A stretch of DNA of 35,498 bases from Herbaspirillum sp. (GCA_028291765.1 JAQGNR010000259.1:1-35498); one strand, 5' to 3'; shown: positions 26,804 to 35,498, numbered from the stretch's first letter. Made by a program: numbers and translations. The notes: generated by a model not told the origin, from the sequence alone.

Positions 26804-26842
26804 AAAAGCGGCGGCGCATCATTGATGCGCCGCCGCTTTTTT
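26804..26842. terminator. Bidirectional intrinsic terminator
   Basis: A perfect 17-bp stem (26804-26820 with 26824-26840), loop ATT, flanked by AAAA and TTTTTT. It sits between the convergent secreted hydrolase and SDR genes and should serve both. Confidence 0.93.
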
Positions 26843-26881
26843 ACTGGTTTTTTGTTATGAAAACAGCTTAATCGACCAGTA

Positions 26882-27640
26882 TTACAGCATCACTGCGCCG
26901 CCGTTCACGCACAAGCTTTGCCCCGTTATATATGACGCGTCATCGCTTGCAAGCAGACAAACACCCCGCGCTACATCCTCCGGCTGGCCTATGCGCCCCA
27001 GCGGTATCCGACTGCCGCGCGCATACAGTTCATCGATATTAGTCTCTGCCAATGGCTGATCGGTATGCGTCACACCCGGTACCAACGTATTGACCCGGAT
27101 ATGCGGCGCCCATTCCTGTGCGAGCGAACGCGTCAGCGCGATCAGGCCACCTTTGGATGCCGCATAATGCGCGCCGTTACGCGCGGCGCCTTGAATGCCG
27201 CGACCGGAGGCTATATTAATAATCAAACCGGCGCCGTCCTTCAGCATACCGGGCGCGAAAGCCTGGCTGCACAAGAATGCACCGCCCAGATTGATTGCAA
27301 GCACCTTCTGCCAAAGCGCAAATGGCATGTCGATCGCGCTGGCGCGCGGAAAAATGCCGGCATTATTGACCAGCAGCCCACAGGTACCGAGCTGGGCGGC
27401 AACCATTTCCGCCGCATGTTTTACCGCCGCTTCATCCGACACATCGACCGGCAGGAACAGCGCGCGGCGCCCCATTGCGGTCACCTCAAGCGCCACATCG
27501 CGTCCCGCTTCCAAAGGGTCGAAAATAGCGATATCGTAATTGCGCTGCGCCAGCGCCAACGCAATTGCACGGCCTATACCCTTACTACCACCGGTGACGA
27601 CCGCGACCTTGTTATGCTGGTTTTCCTGACGCATTTTCAA
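26882..27640 (-). CDS. SDR-family oxidoreductase
   Basis: A 252-residue classical short-chain dehydrogenase. It has TGGSKGIG (16-23), the NAD(P)-specificity region after beta-2 (IAIFDPLEAGRD; Asp suggests NAD), NNAG (92-95) and the catalytic S145, Y159 and K163. The C-terminus GxSLCVNGGAVML is typical. The substrate is unknown. It lies 37 bp downstream of isochorismatase-like copy 2 on the same strand, so it probably belongs to that operon. A second ATG two codons in is possible. Confidence 0.9.
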   Translation of the reverse strand: MKMRQENQHNKVAVVTGGSKGIGRAIALALAQRNYDIAIFDPLEAGRDVALEVTAMGRRALFLPVDVSDEAAVKHAAEMVAAQLGTCGLLVNNAGIFPRASAIDMPFALWQKVLAINLGGAFLCSQAFAPGMLKDGAGLIINIASGRGIQGAARNGAHYAASKGGLIALTRSLAQEWAPHIRVNTLVPGVTHTDQPLAETNIDELYARGSRIPLGRIGQPEDVARGVCLLASDDASYITGQSLCVNGGAVML

Positions 27641-27677
27641 ACCCCTGTTTATTTGATTGGCTTGCTAGATTGGCTTG

Positions 27678-28316
27678 CTACTTAGCTGCGCCATTCTTGA
27701 GCATCTCTATCACTTGGGCTGCAGTGCGCACGCGTCCCATGCGCGGGAATATACGGCGCATGAATTGATCGTGGTTATCTGTTTCCGGCGAACTGGACGC
27801 ATCGCTGACGAATACCAGGTTGTAATCCATATCGCGTGCAGAGTAAGCAGTGCTTGCTACGCCGACGTCGGTCGATCCGCCCGCGATGATGATGGTATCG
27901 ATTTTGCGCGCACGCAGCGCCAAATCCAGATAAGTTTGATAGAAAGCGCTCCAGCGATATTTTGGAACAACATAATCTTCTGGCATCGGCGCCAGCTCAT
28001 CGATCACCGCAGCTTCCCATGTACCACCGTCGAGGACCGCTTTTAAATCAGGTTTTTGATCGACTGGAATCGGATTGAGGCGTCCATCCGTATCGCGAAT
28101 GGTATGTGCGCTGGTTGCGTTATCGGCCCGATGATTGGCGGCAGCGTAAGCCACCATCATCTGATTGGCTCGGGCCGCTTGCAATACCTGGCTGGCGGCC
28201 GCAATCACCGGTTGATATCGCGCTTGCGTTTTTGGATCGTTCTTTTTGATATGGCCGTTGAGCATATCGAAAAACAATATTGCGGTACGGGCCGGAATGA
28301 GTGTGTCAATTGCCAT
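27678..28316 (-). CDS. Isochorismatase-like hydrolase, copy 2
   Basis: A 212-residue paralogue of the protein encoded at 23038-23682. The first 68 residues are almost identical, the middle (about 83-105) is divergent and two residues shorter, and the end is again nearly identical. D17 and K119 are kept. The usual Cys is Gly (G152, GSTDVGVAS), exactly as in copy 1. It lies 35 bp after binding-protein copy 2, with an intergenic sequence nearly identical to that of copy 1. A local SDR gene follows it, whereas a dienelactone hydrolase follows copy 1. Confidence 0.85.
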   Translation of the reverse strand: MAIDTLIPARTAILFFDMLNGHIKKNDPKTQARYQPVIAAASQVLQAARANQMMVAYAAANHRADNATSAHTIRDTDGRLNPIPVDQKPDLKAVLDGGTWEAAVIDELAPMPEDYVVPKYRWSAFYQTYLDLALRARKIDTIIIAGGSTDVGVASTAYSARDMDYNLVFVSDASSSPETDNHDQFMRRIFPRMGRVRTAAQVIEMLKNGAAK

Positions 28317-28351
28317 ATGCGTTCCTATTGGTTGCGGTTTTAAAATGCGAT

Positions 28352-29398
28352 TTAAGATTTAGGCGGAGTCGCCGAGATGATTTCCTGATAAAGCTGGGTC
28401 CACTTTGCACCGTCTTCGATCAGTTTTTCCGGATCGATTACTTTGAACGGAAAATTCGCCAGCGGAGAAGGGAAAGATTTGCTCACGGCTATCACGTTCC
28501 GCTTGGACAGGATGCTTTGCCCTTCCGTGAGCAGGAAGTCAAAGTAAAGCAGCGCGGCATAAGGATGCGGCGCATTGCGCGCGACACCCGCGCCATTCAA
28601 CTGCGCGATCGCAGGCTGCAGCACGAACCACTCGATCGGCGCGCCCTTATCTTTCAGTTGCTGCACGCGCGCGTTATACACCGTCAATGCCATCGGCACC
28701 TCTCCGGGAGCAACCAGATTCATCAGCAGCGAATGGCCGACGCGCACCGACATCCCATTGGTGGCGATGATCTGGCGGAACAGTTGCAGCCCCTTGTCCG
28801 GACCCAGTTGCGACATCAAGCTATAAAACCATTCATCGTCCTTGGCTTCAATGCCGAGCTTGCCCTTCCATTTCGGATTCGTGAAATCCTGCCATGTCTT
28901 CGGCAAATCTTCCTGCTTGATCAGATTGGTATTGTAGGCCAGCGAAAACATCAACAAACGCGTGCCGACCCATTCGCCATGCGGGCGCAGAGCCTGTGGA
29001 ATCAAGTCCTTGATATAGGGTGATTTGACTGCCTGTAATTGCTGTTCCCGGTGCAATGCCTCCAAGGCCTGGCCTTCTGTTTCAACAACGTCAAACGTAT
29101 TGCGCCTACCCCTGGCTTCATTCAGAATCCGCGGCAGCACATCCTCCGGGCCAGCCAGCCAAACGGTGACCTTGAGCCCATACTTTTTCTCAAATGCTTC
29201 TACGATAGGATTGGTGTCGGCAAGCTGTTGAGATGTGTAAAGCGTCAGACGCCCTTCTTTTTGGGCGCCCTCGATCAGAATATGTTCCCGGTCGGGACCG
29301 GTGTAAGAAGCAAGTTCAGAAAGCGTTTTCGGAACCTGAGCCATGGCGTTGGCGGCAAACAGCCCACTCGCCAGCAATACAGCAAACCTGGTTCTCAT
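28352..29398 (-). CDS. Periplasmic solute-binding protein, copy 2
   Basis: A 348-residue paralogue of 23719-24765 with identical length. The signal peptide covers about 1-20 (LLASGLFAANAMA, then QVPK). The diagnostic stretches LTLYTSQQLADTNPIVEAF, SLAYNTNLIKQEDLPKTW and NPKWKGKLGIEAKDDEWFY are shared. Differences concentrate at the N-terminus, around 100-130 and at the C-terminus. The start ATG (29396-29398) has AGGGG upstream, unlike the GTG of copy 1. No transporter membrane components are nearby. Paired operator-like sites lie about 105 bp upstream. Confidence 0.88.
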   Translation of the reverse strand: MRTRFAVLLASGLFAANAMAQVPKTLSELASYTGPDREHILIEGAQKEGRLTLYTSQQLADTNPIVEAFEKKYGLKVTVWLAGPEDVLPRILNEARGRRNTFDVVETEGQALEALHREQQLQAVKSPYIKDLIPQALRPHGEWVGTRLLMFSLAYNTNLIKQEDLPKTWQDFTNPKWKGKLGIEAKDDEWFYSLMSQLGPDKGLQLFRQIIATNGMSVRVGHSLLMNLVAPGEVPMALTVYNARVQQLKDKGAPIEWFVLQPAIAQLNGAGVARNAPHPYAALLYFDFLLTEGQSILSKRNVIAVSKSFPSPLANFPFKVIDPEKLIEDGAKWTQLYQEIISATPPKS

Positions 29399-29502
29399 GC
29401 ATACCCCTAATTCGGTACGATCCCGAAGACAAAATTTTGTTATTTATCCGCATATTTCTTTGCCGAACTATAAGGTTTTGGCACGCGATAAGCAATCCAA
29501 TT

Positions 29503-29540
29503 TTTCCATATATAGGAACGATGTCCCTTATAACAGAATT
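29503..29540. promoter_or_regulatory. Paired operator-like sites upstream of binding-protein copy 2
   Basis: TTCCATATATAGGAAC and TCCCTTATAACAGAA have their GAA half-sites 20 bp apart (29516 and 29536), like the pair at 25074-25110. The linker ATGTCCC is also conserved. The stretch is otherwise AT-rich. Confidence 0.6.
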
Positions 29541-29581
29541 AATTTTGATTCGTTTTTGGATTGACTGCAGAAAAAATGAAA

Positions 29582-29623
29582 TGACCCCAAGAAATTAGGA
29601 CTATGTCCAACTTCTTGGGGTCA
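29582..29623. repeat. Inverted repeat with GGGGTCA ends
   Basis: TGACCCCAAGAA (29582-29593) and TTCTTGGGGTCA (29612-29623) are perfectly complementary. The 18-base loop contains a smaller GGAC/GTCC hairpin. In the minus-strand sense a T-rich stretch follows, so it could act as terminator for the TauE/SafE gene 117 bp upstream. It could also be a repeat-element remnant. Confidence 0.65.
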
Positions 29624-29739
29624 GTTTAGAAGAAGCGTTGCTTGCGAGATTTGGCCGCTTCAAAGCCTTTGCCATCCATCCCGGCTAGGGGTCAAGGCCT
29701 GATATCTTCCTCGCCGGGATCGATCTCCGGCGGCCTGCA

Positions 29740-30549
29740 CTACCCTTTATAGAAATACCAGAATGTCAGTAATGTTCCAATGGTAATCACGACGGCGCGC
29801 AACGTTTTCTTGCTCAACTTCTTGGCCAGTTTACCGCCATACAGGCCGCCGATGACGGCGCCGATGATCATCAATATGCCGTATTTCCAGATAATGAAAC
29901 CTTTGAACGCCAACACGATGACCGCGATCAGGGAAACAATCGTGGCGATGGCGTTTTTCAATGCATTCGCTTCCTGGACATCTTCCACGCCCGTCAACGT
30001 CAGAATCGTCATCAGCACAATCCCTTGACCGGCACCGAAATAACCACCATAAATGCTTGCAAAGAAATAGCTGATTCCGCTCCCCAAACCGACAGCGTCG
30101 GACTTGGGTTTAGCAGAAGTGGCAATAGCAGCCTGCCTCGATTTAATCATGTTTTGCAAGTAAGGACCGCCTGCGAAACTCACTGTAGCGAACAGAAGCA
30201 ACCATGGCACAAGCACGTCAAATGTATGCACGGAGGTAATTGTCAGCAGATATGCTCCGCCAATCGCCCCCAATGCCGATGACACGCCGAGGATCAGCAA
30301 ACGTTTTTTGGAGCGGCCAAGTATGTCTCGATACGTATATGCGGCGAGTGCATGTCCCGGCGTCACCGCGACCGCATTGGTGGCGTTGGCAATTAATGAC
30401 GACAAACCACCCGCCGTAAGGGCTGGAAAGCTGAAGAAAGTCCCTCCCCCGGCCAGTGCGTTGGCGAGGCCCGCGAAAATGGATGAAACAAATAATATGG
30501 CGAGGTGTAAATTATTCACGTAATGCTCTCTGTAAGAGACGGAAAACAT
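29740..30549 (-). CDS. TauE/SafE-family sulfite/anion permease
   Basis: A 269-residue polytopic inner-membrane protein with about eight hydrophobic segments. It shows the TauE/SafE repeat motifs FAGLANALAGGGTFFSFPAL near the start and YGGYFGAGQGIVLMTILTL in the second half. Members move sulfite, sulfonates or other organic anions. The ATG at 30547-30549 has GGAGG ten bases upstream; a GTG ten codons later (VNNLHLAIL) would also fit the family. It is a single-gene unit with no sulfur genes nearby. Confidence 0.9.
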   Translation of the reverse strand: MFSVSYREHYVNNLHLAILFVSSIFAGLANALAGGGTFFSFPALTAGGLSSLIANATNAVAVTPGHALAAYTYRDILGRSKKRLLILGVSSALGAIGGAYLLTITSVHTFDVLVPWLLLFATVSFAGGPYLQNMIKSRQAAIATSAKPKSDAVGLGSGISYFFASIYGGYFGAGQGIVLMTILTLTGVEDVQEANALKNAIATIVSLIAVIVLAFKGFIIWKYGILMIIGAVIGGLYGGKLAKKLSKKTLRAVVITIGTLLTFWYFYKG

Positions 30550-31188
30550 TCATCAGAAGCCTCCGTTATTAAAAGAAGTTGAGTATTTGTTGACTGAGAT
30601 CAATCGTTATCTAAACAACCACCAATAAAGTAGGTGGGTTGGGCGAATCGCAGAAGAGCGGAACTCATCTTCTGCGCTTGCAGCCCTCAAAACCGGCATT
30701 GACGTTGCGTAGTGGAGCCTGCCTCAAAAATTATGCTTTTTATGGGATGTCGCTCCAGAATAGGTTTAATGCCGCATGACGCCAATCGCGGGATAAAACC
30801 CATCTTTACCTCGGAGGTAGAAGAAACGAATTCAGTCTGCCACGGGGCAGATTAAGGGCATGTTAACGAAAGATTAACAATAGTTAACGTAAGGACAAGG
30901 ACATCTCGTTGAAGAACGAGATGGGCTGCTGCATGGGCGCTCGCCGCACGCGCGCAATACGTCGCTGAGCGGACGCGGGGCAGCTCACAAGAATGCATCC
31001 ATCCTGGGGCGCACAAACAAAAACCCTCTATTTCTTATGGAAATCAAGGGTTTATATGCATTTTGGCGGAGTGCCGATCCGCCACTGATGGCTATTTCGC
31101 TGGCGATTTCACTGATATGCCAGGCGCCGATTCAGGGCTGCATCAGAATTCCGATACTGATAAAAATATTACGAAAAATATAATAAAA
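30550..31188. other. 640-bp region without a recognisable gene
   Basis: Contains an AACCACC/GGTGGGTT inverted repeat (about 30617-30640) and GTTAAC/GATTAAC repeats (about 30861-30891). It also has a perfect 9-bp hairpin CATCTCGTT-GAAG-AACGAGATG (30902-30923) and the distal copy of the tRNA-Ser flank repeat (31021-31071). Translated frames look random. It may be a patch of degraded mobile DNA. Confidence 0.5.
31021..31071. repeat. Near-direct repeat of the tRNA-Ser 3' end and terminator (distal copy)
   Basis: These 51 bp match 33041-33091 with five mismatches, an offset of exactly 2020 bp. The block covers the tRNA terminator hairpin and the last 8 nt of tRNA-Ser including CCA, then similarity stops. 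This is what an attachment-site copy or a leftover of a lost tRNA copy would look like. Confidence 0.8.
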
Positions 31189-31464
31189 ATGAAAACTATA
31201 CTCACTGCTTTACTGCTTCTTTGCATGGGCTTCGCCCTTCCCTCGTTCGCCGCTGATAGTGGCGAACCAAATGAAGGTGCGCTTAGCTCTCACAATCACT
31301 ATAAAAATAAGGATGGGCAGACGGTGCACTCACCATCGAAGAGCATCAATGGCAAAGCGCCGGATGGCGCAAGCGCGCAATGCCGCGATGGCACCTACAG
31401 TTTCAGCAAGCATCACAGCGGCACCTGCTCAGGGCATCACGGCGTTGCGCAATGGTTGCAATGA
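31189..31464 (+). CDS. DUF3761 small secreted protein
   Basis: A 91-residue protein with a signal peptide (MKTILTALLLLCMGFALPSFA, then ADSGEP). The mature part is His/Ser/Gly-rich, with YKNKDGQTVHSPSKS and the DUF3761 core CRDGTYSFSKHHSGTCSGHHGVAQWL. Two cysteines probably form a disulfide. The function is unknown. The start at 31189 is chosen because the frame upstream adds 42 residues of no family similarity ahead of the signal peptide. It lies inside the segment bounded by tRNA-flank repeats. Confidence 0.85.
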   Translation: MKTILTALLLLCMGFALPSFAADSGEPNEGALSSHNHYKNKDGQTVHSPSKSINGKAPDGASAQCRDGTYSFSKHHSGTCSGHHGVAQWLQ

Positions 31465-31520
31465 CGGAATACCAAGCAAAAAAGCAAAAACTGCATTCCC
31501 CCGGGAACAGGGATTTATTT

Positions 31521-32435
31521 TCACATCTCTTCATTGATCAAGCATGGATTGGTTACGCGGCTACGGAAATAGCCATCAATCGATTTCGCATAAAGAAAAA
31601 TCGCCATGCCGAATAGAATCAAAAGCGCCGCGATAATCTTTCCCATGCCAATGTGTTCGTCGAATATGAGCCACGATGTAATCAAGCCGGAAACAGGTAC
31701 AAAGAGCGATAGTGGCGCAACAGAAGATACCGGGTATTTCTTCATTAATGAATTCCATACCCAATATCCAAATATCGTTGTGATATACGACTGGAACAAA
31801 ATCGAAAAAATCGCAGTATTGTTGATCGTTTGAGGCAAGCTATAGAAAGGCTGAGAGCCTTTCACAAGATAGGTAATAAGAAACAAGGGAATTGCCGAGA
31901 ACAAGCTAGACCAGACAATAAAGGCCAGCATATTCTCCGGCTTATTCTTTCTCACAATGATGTTGCAGCTGCTCCAGCATAGGGCGCCGAAAATGACGAG
32001 GGCGGCGCCAACCTTGGACACATTTCCACCTGTCACTGTCAGGATAAGAATTAGACCCGTTAATGCCACACTGATGCCCGCAATTTGAAATTTCGAAATC
32101 TTTTCGCCAAAGATCAGCGCCGCCAAAACAATCGTAAAGAAGGCGCTAAATTGCAAGATCAGGGATGCCAGGCCGGCAGAGAGGCCCCAATATATTCCAA
32201 GATTGACAACGCCCCACAACCCGACGCCAAACAAGAATCCATATAACGCAATAATCGACAAACGAACGTTCGGCTTCTTGATAAAGAAAATCAGCGGTAT
32301 CGCGCAAAGGGCGAATCTGATTGAAGTTAATAAGAACGGGTCCAGAGTGTCCAATCCGAGTTTGATAACGGAAAAATTGGCGCCCCATATTCCGGTTACA
32401 AGAATTCCCAGCAATAAATCGGTTTTTTTCATCAT
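31521..32435 (-). CDS. EamA/DMT-family transporter
   Basis: A 304-residue inner-membrane protein with about ten hydrophobic segments in two EamA repeats (LLLGILVTGIWGANFSVIKL; second repeat from about residue 150, GALCWSSCNIIVRKN). The N-terminal WGANF and the LxxGEKIS loop are typical of RhaT/YdcZ/EamA-type exporters of amino acids or metabolites. Codon use is visibly more A/T-rich than in the flanking genes, which fits acquisition by transfer. No SD is obvious. It lies in the segment between the two tRNA-flank repeats. Confidence 0.88.
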   Translation of the reverse strand: MMKKTDLLLGILVTGIWGANFSVIKLGLDTLDPFLLTSIRFALCAIPLIFFIKKPNVRLSIIALYGFLFGVGLWGVVNLGIYWGLSAGLASLILQFSAFFTIVLAALIFGEKISKFQIAGISVALTGLILILTVTGGNVSKVGAALVIFGALCWSSCNIIVRKNKPENMLAFIVWSSLFSAIPLFLITYLVKGSQPFYSLPQTINNTAIFSILFQSYITTIFGYWVWNSLMKKYPVSSVAPLSLFVPVSGLITSWLIFDEHIGMGKIIAALLILFGMAIFLYAKSIDGYFRSRVTNPCLINEEM

Positions 32436-32445
32436 GCCCGGCAGC

Positions 32446-32580
32446 TTAGCAACTAATCTCCGGCATCAAACAAGACCTGTCTAATTTGACAGGCATGATC
32501 GTTTCGCGTTTCCAGTACTTGAACTGACTCGCCCGCAGCCTGTACACAGCCATTCATTGAGTTCTCGCCAAACCCTGGGC
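32446..32580 (-). pseudogene. Possible group II intron maturase C-terminal remnant
   Basis: On the minus strand one frame reads YRLRASQFKYWKRETIM (in the 35-codon stretch 32446-32553). Just upstream, in another frame, is LNEWL. Together these resemble the RRLRxxQxKQWKRxxT region at the C-terminus of group II intron reverse transcriptases, broken by a frameshift. The stretch is short and the match is from memory, so it is tentative. Confidence 0.3.
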
Positions 32581-32704
32581 GCTTGCGCTTGGTGGTGATC
32601 AACTTACGATGGGGCTTGAATCCATCAAGCGGGATATGCGTCAACCATTGACGCTCGACTGAATTAAGGTCTAAGTTCAGATCCATTCATATAAGGAGTT
32701 CACC

Positions 32705-32983
32705 ATGCAGTCCATTGCCAACATCAAGTCAATTTCCTATCTAAAAAGTCATGCAGCGCAAATTTCCGAAGACCTGGAATTGAATGGAAACCCATTCGTC
32801 ATCACCCAAAATGGCGAGGCCAGCATGGTGATTGAAAGCATCAAACAATTTCAGGCAAAGGAAGAGCTCATTGCAGCTCTGAAAATCATAACGTTAGGTG
32901 AAAAAGATCGCCTGCAAGGCAAAGGGCTCAGCGTTGACGAATCTCGGACACAACTTCGTGCTGCCCGTCAACGCCGCAAATAG
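32705..32983 (+). CDS. Phd/YefM-type antitoxin, orphaned
   Basis: A 92-residue type II antitoxin with the Phd/YefM N-terminal fold (IANIKSISYLKSHAAQISED, NPFVITQNGEASMVIES) and a charged C-terminal tail that would wrap a toxin. AAGGAG lies six bases before the ATG. A RelE/ParE-type toxin normally follows. Here a GTG overlapping the antitoxin stop codon opens a frame VAVINLSDA that ends after nine codons. The antitoxin is therefore without a full partner at this locus. Confidence 0.85.
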   Translation: MQSIANIKSISYLKSHAAQISEDLELNGNPFVITQNGEASMVIESIKQFQAKEELIAALKIITLGEKDRLQGKGLSVDESRTQLRAARQRRK

Positions 32984-33013
32984 TGGCCGTCATCAATCTT
33001 TCTGATGCGTAGG
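32981..33013 (+). pseudogene. Truncated ParE/RelE-type toxin start
   Basis: The antitoxin stop codon is followed by GTG GCC GTC ATC AAT CTT TCT GAT GCG TAG, encoding VAVINLSDA. This is a plausible toxin N-terminus (ParE proteins often begin MAVINLSxxA). It ends at a stop and runs into the tRNA-Ser terminator region 28 bp later. The rest of the toxin is gone. Function lost (inference). Confidence 0.45.
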
Positions 33014-33040
33014 AGGACTTGCTTTCGCTTCGAAAACAAA

Positions 33041-33091
33041 AAACCCCTGATTTCTTATGGAAACCAAGGGTTTATATGCGTTTTGGCGGAG
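33041..33091. repeat. Near-direct repeat of tRNA-Ser 3' end and terminator (proximal copy)
   Basis: The partner of 31021-31071. It contains the intrinsic terminator of tRNA-Ser: in the minus-strand sense, AAACCCTTGGTTTC pairs with GAAATCAGGGGTTT and is followed by a T-run. It also contains the last 8 nt of the tRNA. Confidence 0.8.
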
Positions 33092-33173
33092 AAGGTGGGA
33101 TTCGAACCCACGTTAGGCATTCACCTAAACCAGATTTCGAGTCTGGCGCATTCGACCACTCTGCCACCTCTCC
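33084..33173 (-). tRNA. tRNA-Ser(CGA)
   Basis: A 90-nt tRNA with encoded CCA. The acceptor stem GGAGAGG pairs with CTTCTCC (one G-U). The anticodon arm CCAGA-CTCGAAA-TCTGG gives anticodon CGA, reading UCG. A long variable arm (GTTTAGGTGAATGCCTAAC) confirms the serine class, and the T-arm GTGGGTTCGAATCCCAC is standard. It is followed by an intrinsic terminator. serS lies about 2.1 kb upstream on the same strand. Confidence 0.97.
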
Positions 33174-33398
33174 TGATTCGGTCAATTTCTGCCCTGAAAG
33201 CAGCAAAGCGCACGAGTATATCAGATGTATTTTTATTCGGGAAGACAAAGTAGCAGGAATTACCCGCCATTTTCCGTTCCAACAGATATCACAATGTTGT
33301 CATATATGTACGTTAGCATCTCCTAAACCTTCACCATCTCCGATCGATCGTCATCGGTATACATCATCATGGTCCCATTCGCAGGAAGAAATACGCTC

Positions 33399-35498
<2,100 letters not shown>

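Larger units (their letters stand above)
29399..29739. other. Intergenic region with operators and REP-like hairpins
   Basis: A 341-bp gap. It holds the paired operator-like sites (29503-29540), a 12-bp inverted repeat ending in GGGGTCA (29582-29623) and a second GGGGTCAAGGCCTGA stretch (29690-29704) inside a CCCGGC/GCCGGG-bounded segment. These GGGGTCA blocks resemble REP/RAYT-type repeats of betaproteobacteria. No gene is seen. Confidence 0.5.

Noticed and set aside
31063..31188. N-terminal extension of the DUF3761 gene
   Set aside because: It would place 42 extra residues before a textbook signal peptide and it starts inside the tRNA-flank repeat.
31081..31188. Second, broken tRNA-Ser copy beside the distal repeat
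   Set aside because: Similarity stops 8 nt into the tRNA; no anticodon or T-arm can be found beyond it.
32453..32686. 77-codon minus-strand frame as a real gene
   Set aside because: No family recognised, no SD; part of it overlaps, in another frame, the better-looking maturase-like remnant.

Overview
The window looks like a chromosomal segment of a betaproteobacterium, most likely Oxalobacteraceae (Herminiimonas/Collimonas-like). The grounds are the gene order lepA / degP(mucD) / rseA / rpoE / fabF / acpP / fabG / fabD / fabH / plsX / rpmF / yceD on one strand with maf divergent, a moderately high GC content, and the betaproteobacterial form of ribosomal protein L32. No database search was possible, so all names rest on motifs, lengths and gene order.

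Layout. (1) 1-12087, minus strand: conserved core block. It runs from yceD-rpmF-plsX-fabH-fabD-fabG-acpP-fabF (ribosomal protein, phospholipid and fatty-acid synthesis) through a YgfX-like protein into the envelope-stress module rpoE-rseA-degP, then a small glutaredoxin-like gene and lepA (C-terminus outside the window). rseB, which usually lies between rseA and degP, is missing here. Intrinsic terminators follow rpmF, degP and the glutaredoxin gene. (2) 12191-14027: maf (+), a DUF1289 gene (-), a probable small RNA with anti-Shine-Dalgarno motifs (-) and a zeta/MaiA-type glutathione transferase (-). (3) 14249-17296, plus strand: a complete siaABCD-like operon (SpoIIE-type phosphatase, SiaB-type kinase, SiaC-type phosphoprotein, diguanylate cyclase), followed by a DODA-type extradiol dioxygenase. 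(4) 18231-21852: two convergent chemoreceptor genes, the first behind a good sigma-28 promoter match. (5) 22157-29398: accessory catabolic/transport region. It holds a dienelactone hydrolase and two copies of a module (periplasmic solute-binding protein plus isochorismatase-like hydrolase), with a secreted alpha/beta hydrolase and an SDR dehydrogenase between them. Both modules have similar paired operator-like sites upstream. (6) 29740-33173: a TauE/SafE permease, then a ~2 kb segment bounded by 51-bp near-direct repeats overlapping the 3' end of tRNA-Ser(CGA). The segment contains a DUF3761 secreted protein, an EamA exporter, a group II intron maturase-like remnant and an orphan Phd/YefM antitoxin whose toxin gene is broken. 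(7) 33399-35498: an EAL-CBS-GGDEF protein converging on serS, with 26 bp of overlap.

How they fit together. The first 12 kb is housekeeping. The accessory part is rich in signalling: a partner-switch-controlled diguanylate cyclase, a dual-domain c-di-GMP enzyme whose middle domain resembles the N-terminal domain of the SiaA-like phosphatase, and two chemoreceptors. The 23-29.4 kb region reads as a duplicated uptake/hydrolysis pathway for an unknown organic substrate under a shared, unlinked regulator. Best leads: the anti-SD small RNA (about 13186-13258), the paired operators, and the tRNA-Ser-bounded segment with its broken toxin-antitoxin pair.
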